This document shows positions 35,970-46,614 of a stretch of DNA of 64,000 nucleotides, piece after piece (the first letter of the stretch is position 1; the number at the start of each line of letters is the position of its first letter). Location of the stretch: assembly GCF_000699445.3 (NCBI RefSeq), contig NC_067202.1, positions 8,861,458 through 8,925,457 on the forward strand, given 5' to 3'. The position numbers were made by a program, and so were the translations under genes. Under the pieces are notes generated by a model. The model saw only the letters and a list, made by a program, of their open reading frames with translations, was not told where the DNA came from and made no database searches. This DNA comes from Schistosoma haematobium. Its lineage: Eukaryota > Platyhelminthes > Trematoda > Strigeidida > Schistosomatidae.

Positions 35970-37665
35970 TACGCATGTTGACCCTCGTCGAGGACATTAG
36001 GCAGCTCACCATAATTCCCCATCGAACTGTGTACTGGGCAATCCTTCCCGGTTGCTATTCATTCTTTCAATATCTGCTTCCAATTCCCGATGGTGTATTC
36101 CTTGATCTTCCTTCCATTCAGGATTCAAAGTTAGGGCTTGGCTCGTAATGCAGTTTGGTGATTACCGTAATGTGTGTCCCATTCACTTCCAACGTCTTTT
36201 CCTAATTTCCTCTTCATTTGGAAGCTGGTTTGTTCTCTTCCACAGTAGGTTGTTGCGTAGACAACTGTTTATAAATACCTGTAGTTTGTTGATGATGGTC
36301 GTAGTAGCTCTCCAAGTCTCAGCTCTGTACATTAGAACTGTCTTGATGTTCGTATTGAAAATTCTCACTTTGATATTGGTTAACAGTTGTTTTGGGTTCT
36401 ATACGTTGTCCGACTGTAGGAATGCTACCTTTCCTTTGTCAATCCTTATCTTTACATCTGCTTTGAATTCTCCTTTCCCATCGATGATGCTACCCAGATA
36501 GGTGAAAGTTTCCATCTATTACAGAACTCGTCCATCAAGTGTGATTGTGTTGGTGTTATCTGTGTTGTATTTGAGGGTCTTTGGTTTTCCATTGTGTATG
36601 TTGAGGCCTACTGATGCAGAGACTGCTGCTACACTGGTTGTCTTGACCTGCATTTGTTGGTGTGTATGGGATAGAAGAGGTCGGTTGGTCATCTGTGAAG
36701 TCCGAATAATCTAGCTGCGTCCAATCTGTCCACTGAACTCCGTGCTTCCCGTCAGAGGTGGATGTCTTCCTAATCCAGTCGACCACCAGAAGAAAGAGAG
36801 AGGGGAGAGTAAGCAGCCTCGTCTGACACCGGTCCTCACTTAGAATGCATCTGTCAGCTGTCCTCTGTCTTATCAGTTACGAATAATGTTGACAATCTTC
36901 TCTGGAACTGCATAGTGTCGAAGAAGTTTCCATAATGTTCTTTTATCCACGCTGTCAAACGCCTTCTCATAGTCAATCAAGTTGATGTTTAGTGACGATT
37001 TCCATTCAAATGATTGTTCACCGATGATCTGTAGTGTCGCTTTTTGGTCTGTTGCACTACCGATCCCAACAGAATTCAGTCTGTTGATCTCTTATTTAGG
37101 TGTCTACTGCATCTTTCATCCGGTTCAGCAACATTTTAATGATCCCGGATCCATGAGATTTCCATCCTATAAGTGTTTTTCCTGCTTCTTTGGACAGCAT
37201 CAGTGCAACTCTCTGAGTGTGTGGAGCATCTTATTCTTCAAGATCAGAATAGAACAGAATCTCTCTCGAATCTAATATTTTCTATCCAACTTGGATTCAA
37301 TGAGTTTCACTTATTTCGAGAATCACCAAGTTGTATTTCCTCATTTTGTAGCTATTTGATTGGTCCTCCCAGTCTCCCACATTGTCCGGACGTTCCATGT
37401 ATTTACAAAAAATTGTTGCTCTGGTCGTTGGATGGGGCATTGTTCACGTGACTTCCAAAGAATCTCTGCTTTCATCATGAGGTGTGATAGTTCTTCTAAA
37501 TGAATATCCTTAAACTTGTAGGGCAGAGTTTAAATGGTTTTTTCTGGTTATCGTTTTTTTTGTAACAAGGTTGTTTTTTGCAGGTTGGGTTTGCTGATCC
37601 CATACCCAACCCTCCTTCTTTACTCGGGCTTGGAACTGACAGTAATTCTAGAAGAGCCACAGGCG
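35970..37665 (-). mobile_element. RTE-like deletion derivative, copy 2
   Basis: Same structure as 25652-27186: 5' leader, short endonuclease piece, jump at about 37140 into RT, C-terminal domain. Its 3' third (35970-36300) is more complete, with recognisable RKRRWK and the region for TRQALTLNPE. It lacks the rearranged RT piece of copy 1, though a short deletion removes the segment next to CTACGCAACAAC (near 36255). From 36304 to 37662 it is nearly identical to copy 1, including the internal deletion. The flank beyond the 5' terminus differs (GCGGAATTATCAACGGG here). Confidence 0.87.
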
Positions 37666-38970
37666 GAATTATCAACGGGCTCGAGTGAATAGAAAGAGAA
37701 TTTTTAAAAAATGAAATGGGATGCGGGGCAAACTTGAAATGAACAAGTGCTATTCACTGATTCACAGAGTGAAATCCAAGTATAGGCTGACCGAATCATT
37801 TACATTATTGACTTAACTAAGATAACAATTCATTTCTCCCTGTATTTATCAGTTCAATTTATTTATATATGATCAACACATATGAACATATGTACTTGAT
37901 TCTCTGAGACTAATGTTCACTGCTCATTATTCATCTTTGTTTGTAATAGATGGTTGGGATATCTTTAAAAAATGAACTTTGTAACTGAGTCTAACCTTAC
38001 AACATGATATAGTTACACAGATCAAAGCTCTACTTCCTAACTTTTCGAAAACTATCTGGACAGCAGTCACACAAATGAGCAGTTGGTTTGAACAATTTAA
38101 CAGCGTAAATTAATATTTGGTGAAAATTATCGTTAAATTCCACAAAATAACCATAAAATCATCTTAATAGGCAATTAATAATATCATAAATATGTAGATT
38201 GTGTTTATCATGCAATGACTGTCCAATGTTACTTAGTTTTCATTAGTACTCAAACTAAGATCAATCAATAAATAGTGCAACTTACGAATTTCAACCCAAT
38301 CTCATGAAACCTTTTAAAGTGAATATCATAAATACTTTATTCTGTACAAAAATTAAAATATTCTTTTTATTACTTAACAGTCTAAACAAAAAAAATAAAG
38401 AGATCTCAAAATACAAGATGAGAAAAAATCAGAAGACACTATTTACTTTGCTCTTTTCATTTCATCTGATTCTCATTTAGTTAACTCTAGTTAATAATGA
38501 TCAAGTGTCCATGTAATAAATGTAAACTAAGTTTACATCAGAGTTAATAAATTTTAAAAGTATATTCTACAGGTAAGAATACAAGAATTATGTAGCCTTG
38601 GTAATAATATGAGATGTTAAACATATAATATTGAGTTTATGTTGTTGATAGATCTGGAATTCCAACAAACATAACATTATTAGGACTTGTTTGGAAAACA
38701 TTAAGATAAAATGATTGAGAATCCTGATGTATGATTCTTTTACTTGTCACCAGTTATTTTTAAAATTTATCATTCACTTATTTTAAACTTTTGGTAACAA
38801 ATAACTTTTATCATTAAACTTAGGCTTACGTGTTACTTCTGTTTTCTTGAGTATCACTAATTGTAAGCTGATGACATTTTCTTTAGATATCCTATATGAC
38901 CTAGTAACATTCATTTTAAGATATATCTAGCAATAAATCTATTACTTCTGAGATAGTGTAACATTGCATA
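37666..38970. other. AT-rich non-coding stretch
   Basis: No gene or repeat recognised. Confidence 0.5.
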
Positions 38971-38974
38971 GTAC

Positions 38975-39340
38975 TGTAGAGTTGTAGCGTGGCGTTGAGT
39001 CGCGGTTGACTATGATCATAACTACACTGAAACTACGTGCCAGTTACTGCATTGGATCCCTTAGTAGGTCAAAAACCAGAAGGCAGTCGACGGTTGCAGT
39101 AAGATATATTTGTTGGCAATCTTGTGGTATCGAAAGCATACAGAGATCGTGCCAAAGATTACAAGTGGAACTACTGAGCATACGCGAGAGCGTACAATAT
39201 CACAGTCAACGGAAGAATGTATGTTTTTGGTACAGTTAAGCAAACAAGTACAGTAAAAAAAATCACTGGTACAAATGGTTATAATAATAAATGTTTCCAT
39301 TATACCGATCGCGTTCTCTCGATAAAAGTAGGTCACTACA
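38975..39340 (+). mobile_element. solo LTR with 4-bp target-site duplication
   Basis: A 366-bp unit starting TGTAGAG and ending CACTACA, that is TGTAG...CTACA termini with canonical TG/CA ends. It is flanked on both sides by GTAC (38971-38974 and 39341-39344). It contains an AATAAA-type signal near 39286 and is richer in G+C than its surroundings. There is no gag-pol next to it, so it is the product expected from recombination between two LTRs. The superfamily (Gypsy or BEL) is not determined, nor is the orientation; + is assigned because of the polyadenylation-like signal. Confidence 0.72.
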
Positions 39341-39345
39341 GTACT

Positions 39346-39840
39346 TTATTTGATAAGTCTTACATTCAAATCGTTATCTGAGCACTGTAATCACCATAAG
39401 TTAATATGAACTGAAGTATTTGGAAAACGATAGATGATAATATCATGATGGTATTGAGTTATATAATTAATAAGTAGAACAGTACAACGTTTTAGCTACT
39501 ACTGATATGATAGATTTATTCATCATTTAGAATATCTAATATCGACTTGTCCATCACTCTTTCAAACGCTTGAATAGTTATAATAACAGAAGTCAACAAC
39601 CGGATACAATTAACAATAATTCTTTTGAATTTCCAAATAAAAGTGACAATCTTATCCAGTCGATAATCCACCAAATAGTATTCCATATGTATACATCTAG
39701 AAATATTAATTTTGATGATCCAAAATAATTTTAATTCATATGTATATTTGTGGTGAACGAAAACTCAGGTGGGAGAGAGCCAAATTATTAAGGCACAATT
39801 ACAGAGTGCTTTGGTAAAATATGAAAATCGCACATCAAAT
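39346..39840. other. AT-rich non-coding stretch
   Basis: Nothing recognised. Confidence 0.5.
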
Positions 39841-39844
39841 ACAT

Positions 39845-40045
39845 AATTTCCACACCTCCCATCAGTTGTCCTTTATATGCTTCAGAATCCTTTAATTTTC
39901 CTTGTTCTTAAAATTACTTTCTGTTTTCTTTGATTGGATCTTCCCAATCTTCTGAGGGCATGCAGTCCACTTCCGATTGGTGTTACAACCATTTATATTT
40001 GTCAATGTAAGTAGCATATGCCACATATTGACATTTGAATTCACT
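39845..40045. repeat. dispersed repeat, paired with 10660-10870
   Basis: Diverged copy of the stretch at 10660-10870. In both places a hammerhead-type SINE follows. Confidence 0.55.
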
Positions 40046-40057
40046 AGTCGATCTAGG

Positions 40058-40215
40058 CTAGAACACCATTGAAAACCTGAAGGCACCGGACGGCCGTTTT
40101 GTCCTAGTAAGGGACTCGGCAGTACTCATCCACAATTCAGCACGTGGGACTCGTACTCGGGACCTCCGACCTCGCACGTAAACGCTTAACCTCTAGACCA
40201 CTGAGGCGGGATCCA
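40058..40215 (-). repeat. Sm-alpha-like SINE with mutated hammerhead core
   Basis: On the - strand: A-box-like GTGGTCTAGAGGTTAAGCG, B-box-like CCCGAGTACGAGTCCC, then a core reading CTGCCGAGTCCC ... GGACAAAACGG. Both conserved halves of the core are mutated (CUGANGA to CUGCCGA, CGAAAC to CAAAAC). The next unit starts 397 bp further on. Confidence 0.7.
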
Positions 40216-40426
40216 ATGGTATCAATGCTTAACTTCAATCAATCCATGATCTTGCACAACCCTTCATCCATTATTTGAGGTAAATAACTATCTCACACCC
40301 GACACGGATTGAACTGCACTGGTCACAGTTTCTCAATAGAATTCCAGAAAATCCATCTTGAAGCTATTCACTGGTGAGCACGTGATTATTATCAGTATGA
40401 GGATTTATGGAGATTGCAGTATTTTT

Positions 40427-40576
40427 AACAGTTGAATTCACGAGTTGATATAAGCTAGACCGCCATTGCAAACCTGAAAACATTGGAAGGCCGTTTCGTC
40501 CCAGTATGGAACTCCTCAGTAGTATGCAGGTTTTCAATGGTGGTTTGGCTTAGATCGACTGATGAGTTCAACTGTT
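40427..40576 (-). repeat. hammerhead-type SINE unit within a 50-bp-arm foldback
   Basis: The arms 40427-40476 and 40527-40576 are inverted copies of each other: AACAGTTGAATTCACGAG... against ...CTGATGAGTTCAACTGTT, most positions pairing. The 50-bp centre holds a hammerhead-like core. The left arm and centre repeat the SINE unit at 40058-40100 at a distance of 397 bp. Confidence 0.7.
40492..40519 (-). ncRNA. hammerhead ribozyme-like core
   Basis: On the - strand CTGAGGAG, stem II GTTCC/GGGAC with loop ATACT, then CGAAACG. The conserved core residues are all present. A cleavage triplet with matching stem III is not evident on the upstream side. Confidence 0.55.
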
Positions 40577-40639
40577 AAACATACTACAACCTCCACAAAT
40601 CCTCTTACTCAGATGTATTTATGTTCTGGGCTGTACAGG

Positions 40640-40765
40640 GTTTAGTAGCTAAGTGGGTAACGCGACGATGTTCGAAGAGAAAGGTGCTTGGTTGGAGTCT
40701 CGGGGTGAACATTAACTCTGGGATATAGGTATGTCCAATTGGCGAGTCCTAAATATTATGAGACG
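40640..40765 (+). repeat. tRNA-like SINE remnant
   Basis: A-box-like TAGTAGCTAAGTGGGTAACG followed by GTGCTTGGTTGGAGTCTCGG in the B-box place and GGTGAACATTAACTCTGGG. Similar word order occurs at 5237 (+) and 45090-45215 (-). Confidence 0.5.
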
Positions 40766-40769
40766 AGAG

Positions 40770-41295
40770 TCCTGGGTTCCACTGCTAGCCGCCATCCGTC
40801 ACTGCTCGAAATTATGTTTGCTGATTTGAGCTACTTAAAGAATTGTAAGTAGAGTGAATATTTTTGGGATAAACATTCCGTAAATCATAGTCATGCATAT
40901 TGTGTATAGATATAAAAAAATTGGTAAGTAATGAATTCATTATGTGTATGGTCTCCTAAGAACTTCTACGATACTTTGGATTCAGCAATCATCCTCTATT
41001 TATAGGCCTTTAAAATGGCGAAGTCGAAACTTTTGGAGACCTCAGAAATCATTGTTAAATAAAACAACACACATTACTCAGTATCAGTGTCATTTACACA
41101 ATGTTTCCAACAATTGACAACAGATATGGAAAACAGAAAACATTTGAATGTCTGAGGATTCGAAATCATAGAAAAAATTTTATGTAACAAACTGCTTTTG
41201 GTGTAGGTTTGGGGATATATAAGCCGTGCAGTAGCACGTAGGATTATCTGTTTTGAGATATGAATATTCAAGTTTTAGGAACATCAAGCCTGATA
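40770..41295. other. non-coding stretch
   Basis: Nothing recognised. Confidence 0.5.
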
Positions 41296-41994
41296 TTTTC
41301 CGTCAAGGTTTTTCTAGCCAGGATTGAGGTTGCTAAAAGATATCAGTTCCTGTTATTTATCAGGCATATTTTTCTCCCGTAATTTTGGATACAGACAATA
41401 TTTATAGGTGGTGGTTTCCATTTGAGTAGATTTATTAGATGTAACTTCCGAGAATGTCCGAATAGGACAGGGATCCTCGTTGTTTGATGACAGACTAAAG
41501 TTAGGCTTTCGAGTTCTAAAATCAAAATCATCCCCATTCCCCTGAAACGCATACGCAGTCTCCTGAAAAATCTTCCTACCAAAGCCTCATCACATAGCTC
41601 TGAGGGGGAATCTCTGAAAGTTTACTCACCAAAGGACAGAAATCTAATGTCTCTTTCACTTTTTCCCATTGAGAGTCGGCTCTATTTGAACTCCTCTTCC
41701 AGGCGAGGTGAAAATGACCCTCTCTCAGGTGTCCAGATTACGATGAACGTAAACCCACAAAAAACAGTGGGCTGACTAGAATGTCTGCAGTCGATTACTC
41801 TTGTTGTATATTGCCGATTGCCTGGAACTGTACGGAAGGAATTATAAGCTCAAATGGTTCAAATGGTTGTGGACGTAATAGAAAAAGCTTTCGTTTAACG
41901 GGCTTTCCTGTCTAGTAGCAATGGATCACCGAAGCCTCCAGGCAGGAACCTAGGTATGTTAACGATGAGAGAGGAGAAAAAAGAAATTGGTAAA

Positions 41995-42963
41995 TCATAA
42001 TAAGATGTTGTCCTTAGTCCTTAAGAATGGGTCAAGCTTCCTCTTAAAGGACTCCTGGGAAGTCTCTTGGACTAGTTCAGTCGACAGCGAATTCCGGCAT
42101 TTGACACCTCTTAAAGAGTAGAAGTTGTGTCTACAGTCCGTTCTGCTATGTTGTATATACAATTTCTGGGTGTTACCCCTTAGGTTTGTGTTGAAGGTAA
42201 ACTTAAGTAAGTGTTGAAGGGGATGTCCAGAAGTGTTAAGGATACTGTAAGCCATTAGAAGGTCACCTCTAAGACGTCCATACTCTAATGGGTAAAGGTT
42301 AAGTGGTTAGAGGCGCTCTTCATAAGGTTCGAATTTGAGGCCCCGAACAGATTTCATGGCTCGCCGTTGGATACGCTCCAGAGTGTCCTTATCCTTTTGG
42401 AGTGAGGGGGGAAATATTATGTTTCCGTACTCTAATTGGGAACGAGTAAAACTGTTGAAGATTATGTGGAAAGTTCTTCCGTCGAACTGGTCAAGAATGA
42501 GCTTTAATCTCATCAGTACAAGGTTTGCTCGAAAGGCATTTCCGTCACAGTTAGCGTAAGACTTCAATTTGTAGGGTACCAGGACTCCTAAATCTTTTTC
42601 GACTCGGGATACTACTATAGATGAGTTTCTTAAGTTGTAACTGTAGTCTGCAGCATCTCACAAATGAACTACTTTGCACTTTGGAGTGTTAAAGGTAAGT
42701 CCGTTATCGTCTGCCCAACTTTGAAGTCGAGTCAGATCCTCCTGAAGTGCTTGTATATCCTCTTGGTTGCGTATCTCTCTCTAAAGTTTCACGTCATCAG
42801 CAAAAAGCAATAAGTCTGACGACACCTGTTGTGTGAGATCATTCATATAAATCAAGAAGAGAAGTGGTCCTACTACTGAGCCCCGGGGGACCCCACTAGG
42901 ACATTCCATATCCTGAGCTAAAGTGAAGTTAACCCTGACCTTAAAATGTCGATCCACCCCCAA
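41995..42963 (-). pseudogene. CR1-like reverse transcriptase, palm to C-terminus, broken
   Basis: 42781-42963 has motif B and C: CPSGVPRGSVVGPLLFLIYM followed shortly by LLLFADDVKL. 42307-42567 encodes the thumb region: QLEYGNIIFPPSLQKDKDTL and ERIQRRAMKSVRGL. 41995-42255 gives the C-terminus: NSLSTELVQETSQESFKRKL then DPFLRTKD and a stop. These lie in different frames with at least two frameshifts and a stop near 42660. The RT would have been the copying enzyme of the element. Motif A and the fingers are missing because of the junction near 42961. Confidence 0.85.
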
Positions 42964-42999
42964 TTACTGCTTTTGTGTCGTTGCAAAACTAAGACATCC

Positions 43000-43160
43000 T
43001 AGGTATTGCTAACTCCCGGTCCAAGAACTGAGAAGATATCCAAGTTTCAGTTATTCCTATCAGATGAGCCTTATCAGAATTGCTAACTCCACGTAGCTCA
43101 TCCATTTTACTTGAAAGACTCGCGGCGTTCATGTATAAGCAGTTTATGCTTTTAATTTGA
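43000..43160 (-). pseudogene. N-terminal remnant of CR1-like endonuclease
   Basis: The - strand reads INCLYMNAASLSSKMDEL and LIGITETWIS, the first two blocks of an apurinic-type endonuclease (N-residue block and the ETW block with its metal-binding Glu). A stop follows near 43010 and the rest of the domain is deleted. Confidence 0.75.
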
Positions 43161-43216
43161 AACTCATGGGCTTTTTCTGTTTGTCTGTATGGGCCTTACT
43201 TGAATGGACAGGTAGC

Positions 43217-44610
43217 CTACCTATATAAGGTTTGCCGAGTTGGCAAGCCCTGTCCTTTACACATCTTTTTAATGACCATACAGTCCACAAGTGGAATGGT
43301 CAGCTCCAACTTGCCTCTGTGCTTGATTCTGGAGTCATGTCGCCTATCCGGGTGCATATGGATTCCAGTGGGCAACCGACGTCTGTTAGCACGAAATACT
43401 CCCAGAATGGCAGCCACCATATGGGGGGATGGGAAAGTTATCCTCATTAGCCGGGGTATAGAATCACCTTCCTTCTTGGTTAGTCTCGTCACATGCTGAT
43501 TCATTATGCTTTTAAGCTCCAAGGACTTCTTGATGAATTTTCATTCCCTAATATCAGAGTTTGCTTGACTAGGGTCCGTGTTTTCCGGTACATCTTGCAC
43601 AATTATATTTCTTCGGCGGAAAAACTTCTCGCGAGATTCTTTAGGGATGTTCCGGATGAGATTGCGCTCAGGATACGGTATATCGGGCAGTATTCTTACG
43701 TTCTCATCAGATTTCAGTAAATGACTAGCTAGCAGAACAGCCTATACGTCGGTAGCGCTAGTGAGTGTAACACGAAGTAACCTCGGGTGATTTTGATGCT
43801 TAGTTTACTTTCCCTGAGTGAGCCGTGCGACCGTCAATGGCTCTATTCGGGAAAGTTCAAGCTCCTTGTTTAATCCTCCCTAGAGCATCCTGTCATTTTT
43901 GTCGTTGAGGTTCACGATTATGAGAGAGTCATCACGAACCGTCATTTTTTCCCCAGGTTTTCCGGTGCGTTCAGGTTCAGCACCTTGTTGTTTGGAGTTC
44001 GAAGCACCTTTCTGATTCCTAGGCCTTTTGATGGCCAGACATTCTTAGGAGTAGACTGTGCGGTCAAATCACCAGCTGATTTCCTTACAATACTTCAGAT
44101 GTTCAGCTTAGGCTGTGACGCCTAGTCCTTTTTAGCTCTGTTAACGTGGGTCCAATCACCTACAGAGTTCTTGAGAACCACTGTCGCATTCAAGGGCTGT
44201 GAGCTGGGAGACCCGAGGTTGCTGAAGTAGTCTGTTACCATCAACGTAATGATGGTGCTGAGTTTCAACATGTCATCATTGGTGGTGATGCATGCTCCAT
44301 CAGTAGTAGACCTGTCGACGTCGCTATTCTTCTTTTCATTGCGCGTCCTTGTTTGTCTATCCACCTTATGACCGTCTTTTTCCAAGTTTACTGACAACTT
44401 ATTCTGCAGACCTGTCAATAGGACAATGATGTTACTTAGCGAAACTACAGCATCCGTGTTGCACGTAACACATACCTACTTATGATCCGACTTGCTGAGT
44501 CTGTTGTAATCAGTTGCTGTGAGATCTATGCACGTTTCATGGAACCAACCTTTGCAGTTATCACACTGCTTGCCAGATGTAACAGCAAAACGTTATCCAA
44601 GTCGTTTGCA
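43217..44610 (-). pseudogene. ORF1 of CR1-like element with PHD finger, broken
   Basis: At 44450-44610 the frame reads QCDNCKGWFHETCIDL ... VCVTCN, the Cys4-His-Cys3 pattern of a PHD zinc finger. The Trp two residues before the last Cys pair is a TAG stop. A charged linker follows in frame (44122-44418, starting TGLQNKLSVNLEKDGHK). The region 43217-43522 (RLTKKEGDSIPRLMRITFPS ... AAILGVFRANRRRLPTGIHM) looks like the C-terminal RNA-binding part of such ORF1 proteins. The stretch between is broken. ORF1 products bind element RNA. The family role is known; activity here is excluded by the breaks. Confidence 0.72.
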
Positions 44611-44654
44611 TGAATTTTTCATGACTATATTGACGTAAACTGTATTATAGATGC

Positions 44655-45085
44655 TAGCATAAGCCCAAGACCGTTAAAAAGATGCACTGAAAAGCACGCT
44701 AAAAACGGGCCAAAATGGATAAGAACGGATGTGATAAACTGAACCGGCCTTTACGTCAAAAGCTGAAAAAAACCCAAATAGTAAGCTGAGACGAAAACAC
44801 AGTTAACTATTAAATTGGGTGAAACTCCAAAAGAAGTAATCTACCGAACGTATAGCTCAGAATAGATTCTTTAGATCAGAATTGGTACTGTTGTTGCGCA
44901 ATAACACAGCAAAAGTTTGAAAAATGCAAATCACGTTGGGACTAAACTTCCAGTTTGAATTTCGCGCTGAAATCTAGAACAAAGAAATTTATTGGCTTTC
45001 CAAACTCGTCACAGATGTACTAAAGAGTGAAAACAATGAGGTGGAACATATGGGACTTGACTAGTAATGGAATGCAGGATGCTGG
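44655..45085. other. non-coding stretch
   Basis: No element or exon recognised; somewhat GC-richer than average, possibly old repeat. Confidence 0.4.
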
Positions 45086-45089
45086 TTTT

Positions 45090-45215
45090 TTCTCGGAATT
45101 CATCAGCTGGATATATCTGCATCTCAGAGATGATATGAACTTCAAGACTTGAACCCAGTACTGTTTGCCTCAAACTTCACCTCTTTATCCAATCAAGTAC
45201 GGAGTTCAGATAGCT
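45090..45215 (-). repeat. tRNA-like SINE remnant
   Basis: On the - strand GGTAGCTATCTGAACTCCGT, then GAAGTTTGAGGCAAACAGTA, then the B-box-like CTGGGTTCAAGTCTTG. Confidence 0.5.
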
Positions 45216-45219
45216 ACCT

Positions 45220-46515
45220 GTTCAATCCAATCGAATCGGATTGGACACATTGTTTAGTGAACACCTCATGGTTCTACTATCAAAATCGTGCGTTACTTTG
45301 CATTGGGGTGAAGGTCAGTTGATACTCAGTATGCTCAGTATGCTTATTGGAATGCTTTATGCAATTTTTATTTCAAATCCAAAAATAAAGTTGAAAATCA
45401 CATTTTATGACTGGGAGCCGAACGAGTCTAGTATAGAGATAAACAAAACAACCGGAACAAATATCCAGATATATCTGAAAGAGCTATAGCTCTTAACCAG
45501 CCTTTTGTAGTAGATAATTTGTATAAAAGGGAGTTATGATATTAGAGTGGGCAGATTTCATGTTTTTGACAAGTGTAATAAAATCCAACAAGTTAATCTG
45601 CCTATAAACGGCGATAACTCGTCTGTATGGATATATAGAGGTGAGACTATAATTTTTCTAACCTTAAATGTACTCGAAAAGATTTTCGACAGTCCCTGCA
45701 TTATCCTTATCTGATGCCGAGTAATTAGGACAAAAGTCAAGGGCATAGGGTTAAGTATTTTTGATTAACTGCAATACGAAGTTGCTCTGTAGTCAAATGG
45801 ATGCGTAAATTTAGAGTTAAAAGCAAGAGGAGCTATCCTACTAGTTTGTCCGTAAAACAGAGTGATACTAGGTCAGTGTTTATTTCGGCATTAAAGGCTC
45901 AGAATCACAGTTCAGTTGGTTTCGGTTCGACGATTATATCCGATCTACAAACTATATTGCACGTTCATTATTTTTACTTTGGTGGCAAGCAATATTTTTC
46001 TCAGTTGTCTTAAATGTCTTGAGTAGTATTAAGGGATGTTTCTGTCACTAGTCATATCTAAAATTTGAGTCTTGTCTACCTTCGTTTGTGGCTTCATCTT
46101 CAACTTTCATGAAATAAAATTGGCCGTATTATTGTTCTGTTACTCGGAGACAGTATGTTTCCTTTTGTGGGAAAATTACAGGTTTACTTTAGGGCGCTTT
46201 CCTCACACATAGAAATATAAACCAAACTGTTTTTTACGGCAAATTTTAATTATTTAATAGAATAATAAGTTAGGGATATTTATTTAAATTTCTCACTTTT
46301 TGGTGCCGGCGATTTCAGCATCGTACAAACCAAACAGGTGAATTGTATATAGCCAATGACTGGTTGATTATTTTGTAGGATCATATCCAATTGTCTTACC
46401 TAAATAATGTGAACCGGTGTATCTAAAGAGATTTATAAGTCAGCTTCTTAATTAGCGACCAACAGCAAGGGATGTTATTTTTCACGGATGAAATTAAATA
46501 GACTCTTTAGCTGTA
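45220..46515. other. non-coding stretch upstream of ANKZF1
   Basis: Contains no recognised exon. The promoter and 5' UTR of ANKZF1 should lie at its right end, but I see no clear TATA box or initiator. A trans-spliced leader could also supply the 5' end, as for many flatworm genes; no clear acceptor was chosen. Confidence 0.4.
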
Positions 46516-46614
46516 ATGATTAGTCTTTTTTCTATCCGTATTCCAGAAAATTTGTCTGGCATACATCGTGATGTCGTCAAATGTTGGTCTTATCAGTCGT
46601 CAATGCAAACGTAC
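46516..46614 (+). CDS. ANKZF1: ANKZF1 exon 1 (tentative)
   Basis: Starts at an ATG giving MISLFSIRIPENLSGIH; the SISLF-like start recalls the N-terminus of vertebrate ANKZF1. The donor TAC/GTGCGA is weak but is the one that keeps phase 0 with the next exon. A better-looking GTACGT four bases upstream would break the frame. The true first exon could differ. Confidence 0.42.

Larger units (their letters stand above)
41300..44650 (-). mobile_element. CR1-like non-LTR retrotransposon, internally deleted
   Basis: Reading leftward: ORF1 with a PHD finger (about 44610-43217), the start of an ORF2 endonuclease (about 43160-43000), an abrupt junction near 42961 that removes the rest of the endonuclease and the RT fingers, then RT palm and thumb (42963-41995). 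A G+C-richer 3' region continues to roughly 41300, with the exact 3' end undefined. This two-ORF plan with a PHD-type ORF1 is typical of the CR1 group, to which schistosome SR1/Perere elements belong. Frames are broken throughout, so it is inactive. Confidence 0.8.

Noticed and set aside
39006..39336. Frames of 77 and 91 codons on opposite strands
   Set aside because: Both fall inside the solo LTR and have no recognisable domain.
46380..46450. Divergent - strand first exon sharing the ANKZF1 promoter (AG/GTAAGA near 46398)
   Set aside because: A donor-like sequence exists but no start codon or downstream exon supports it.
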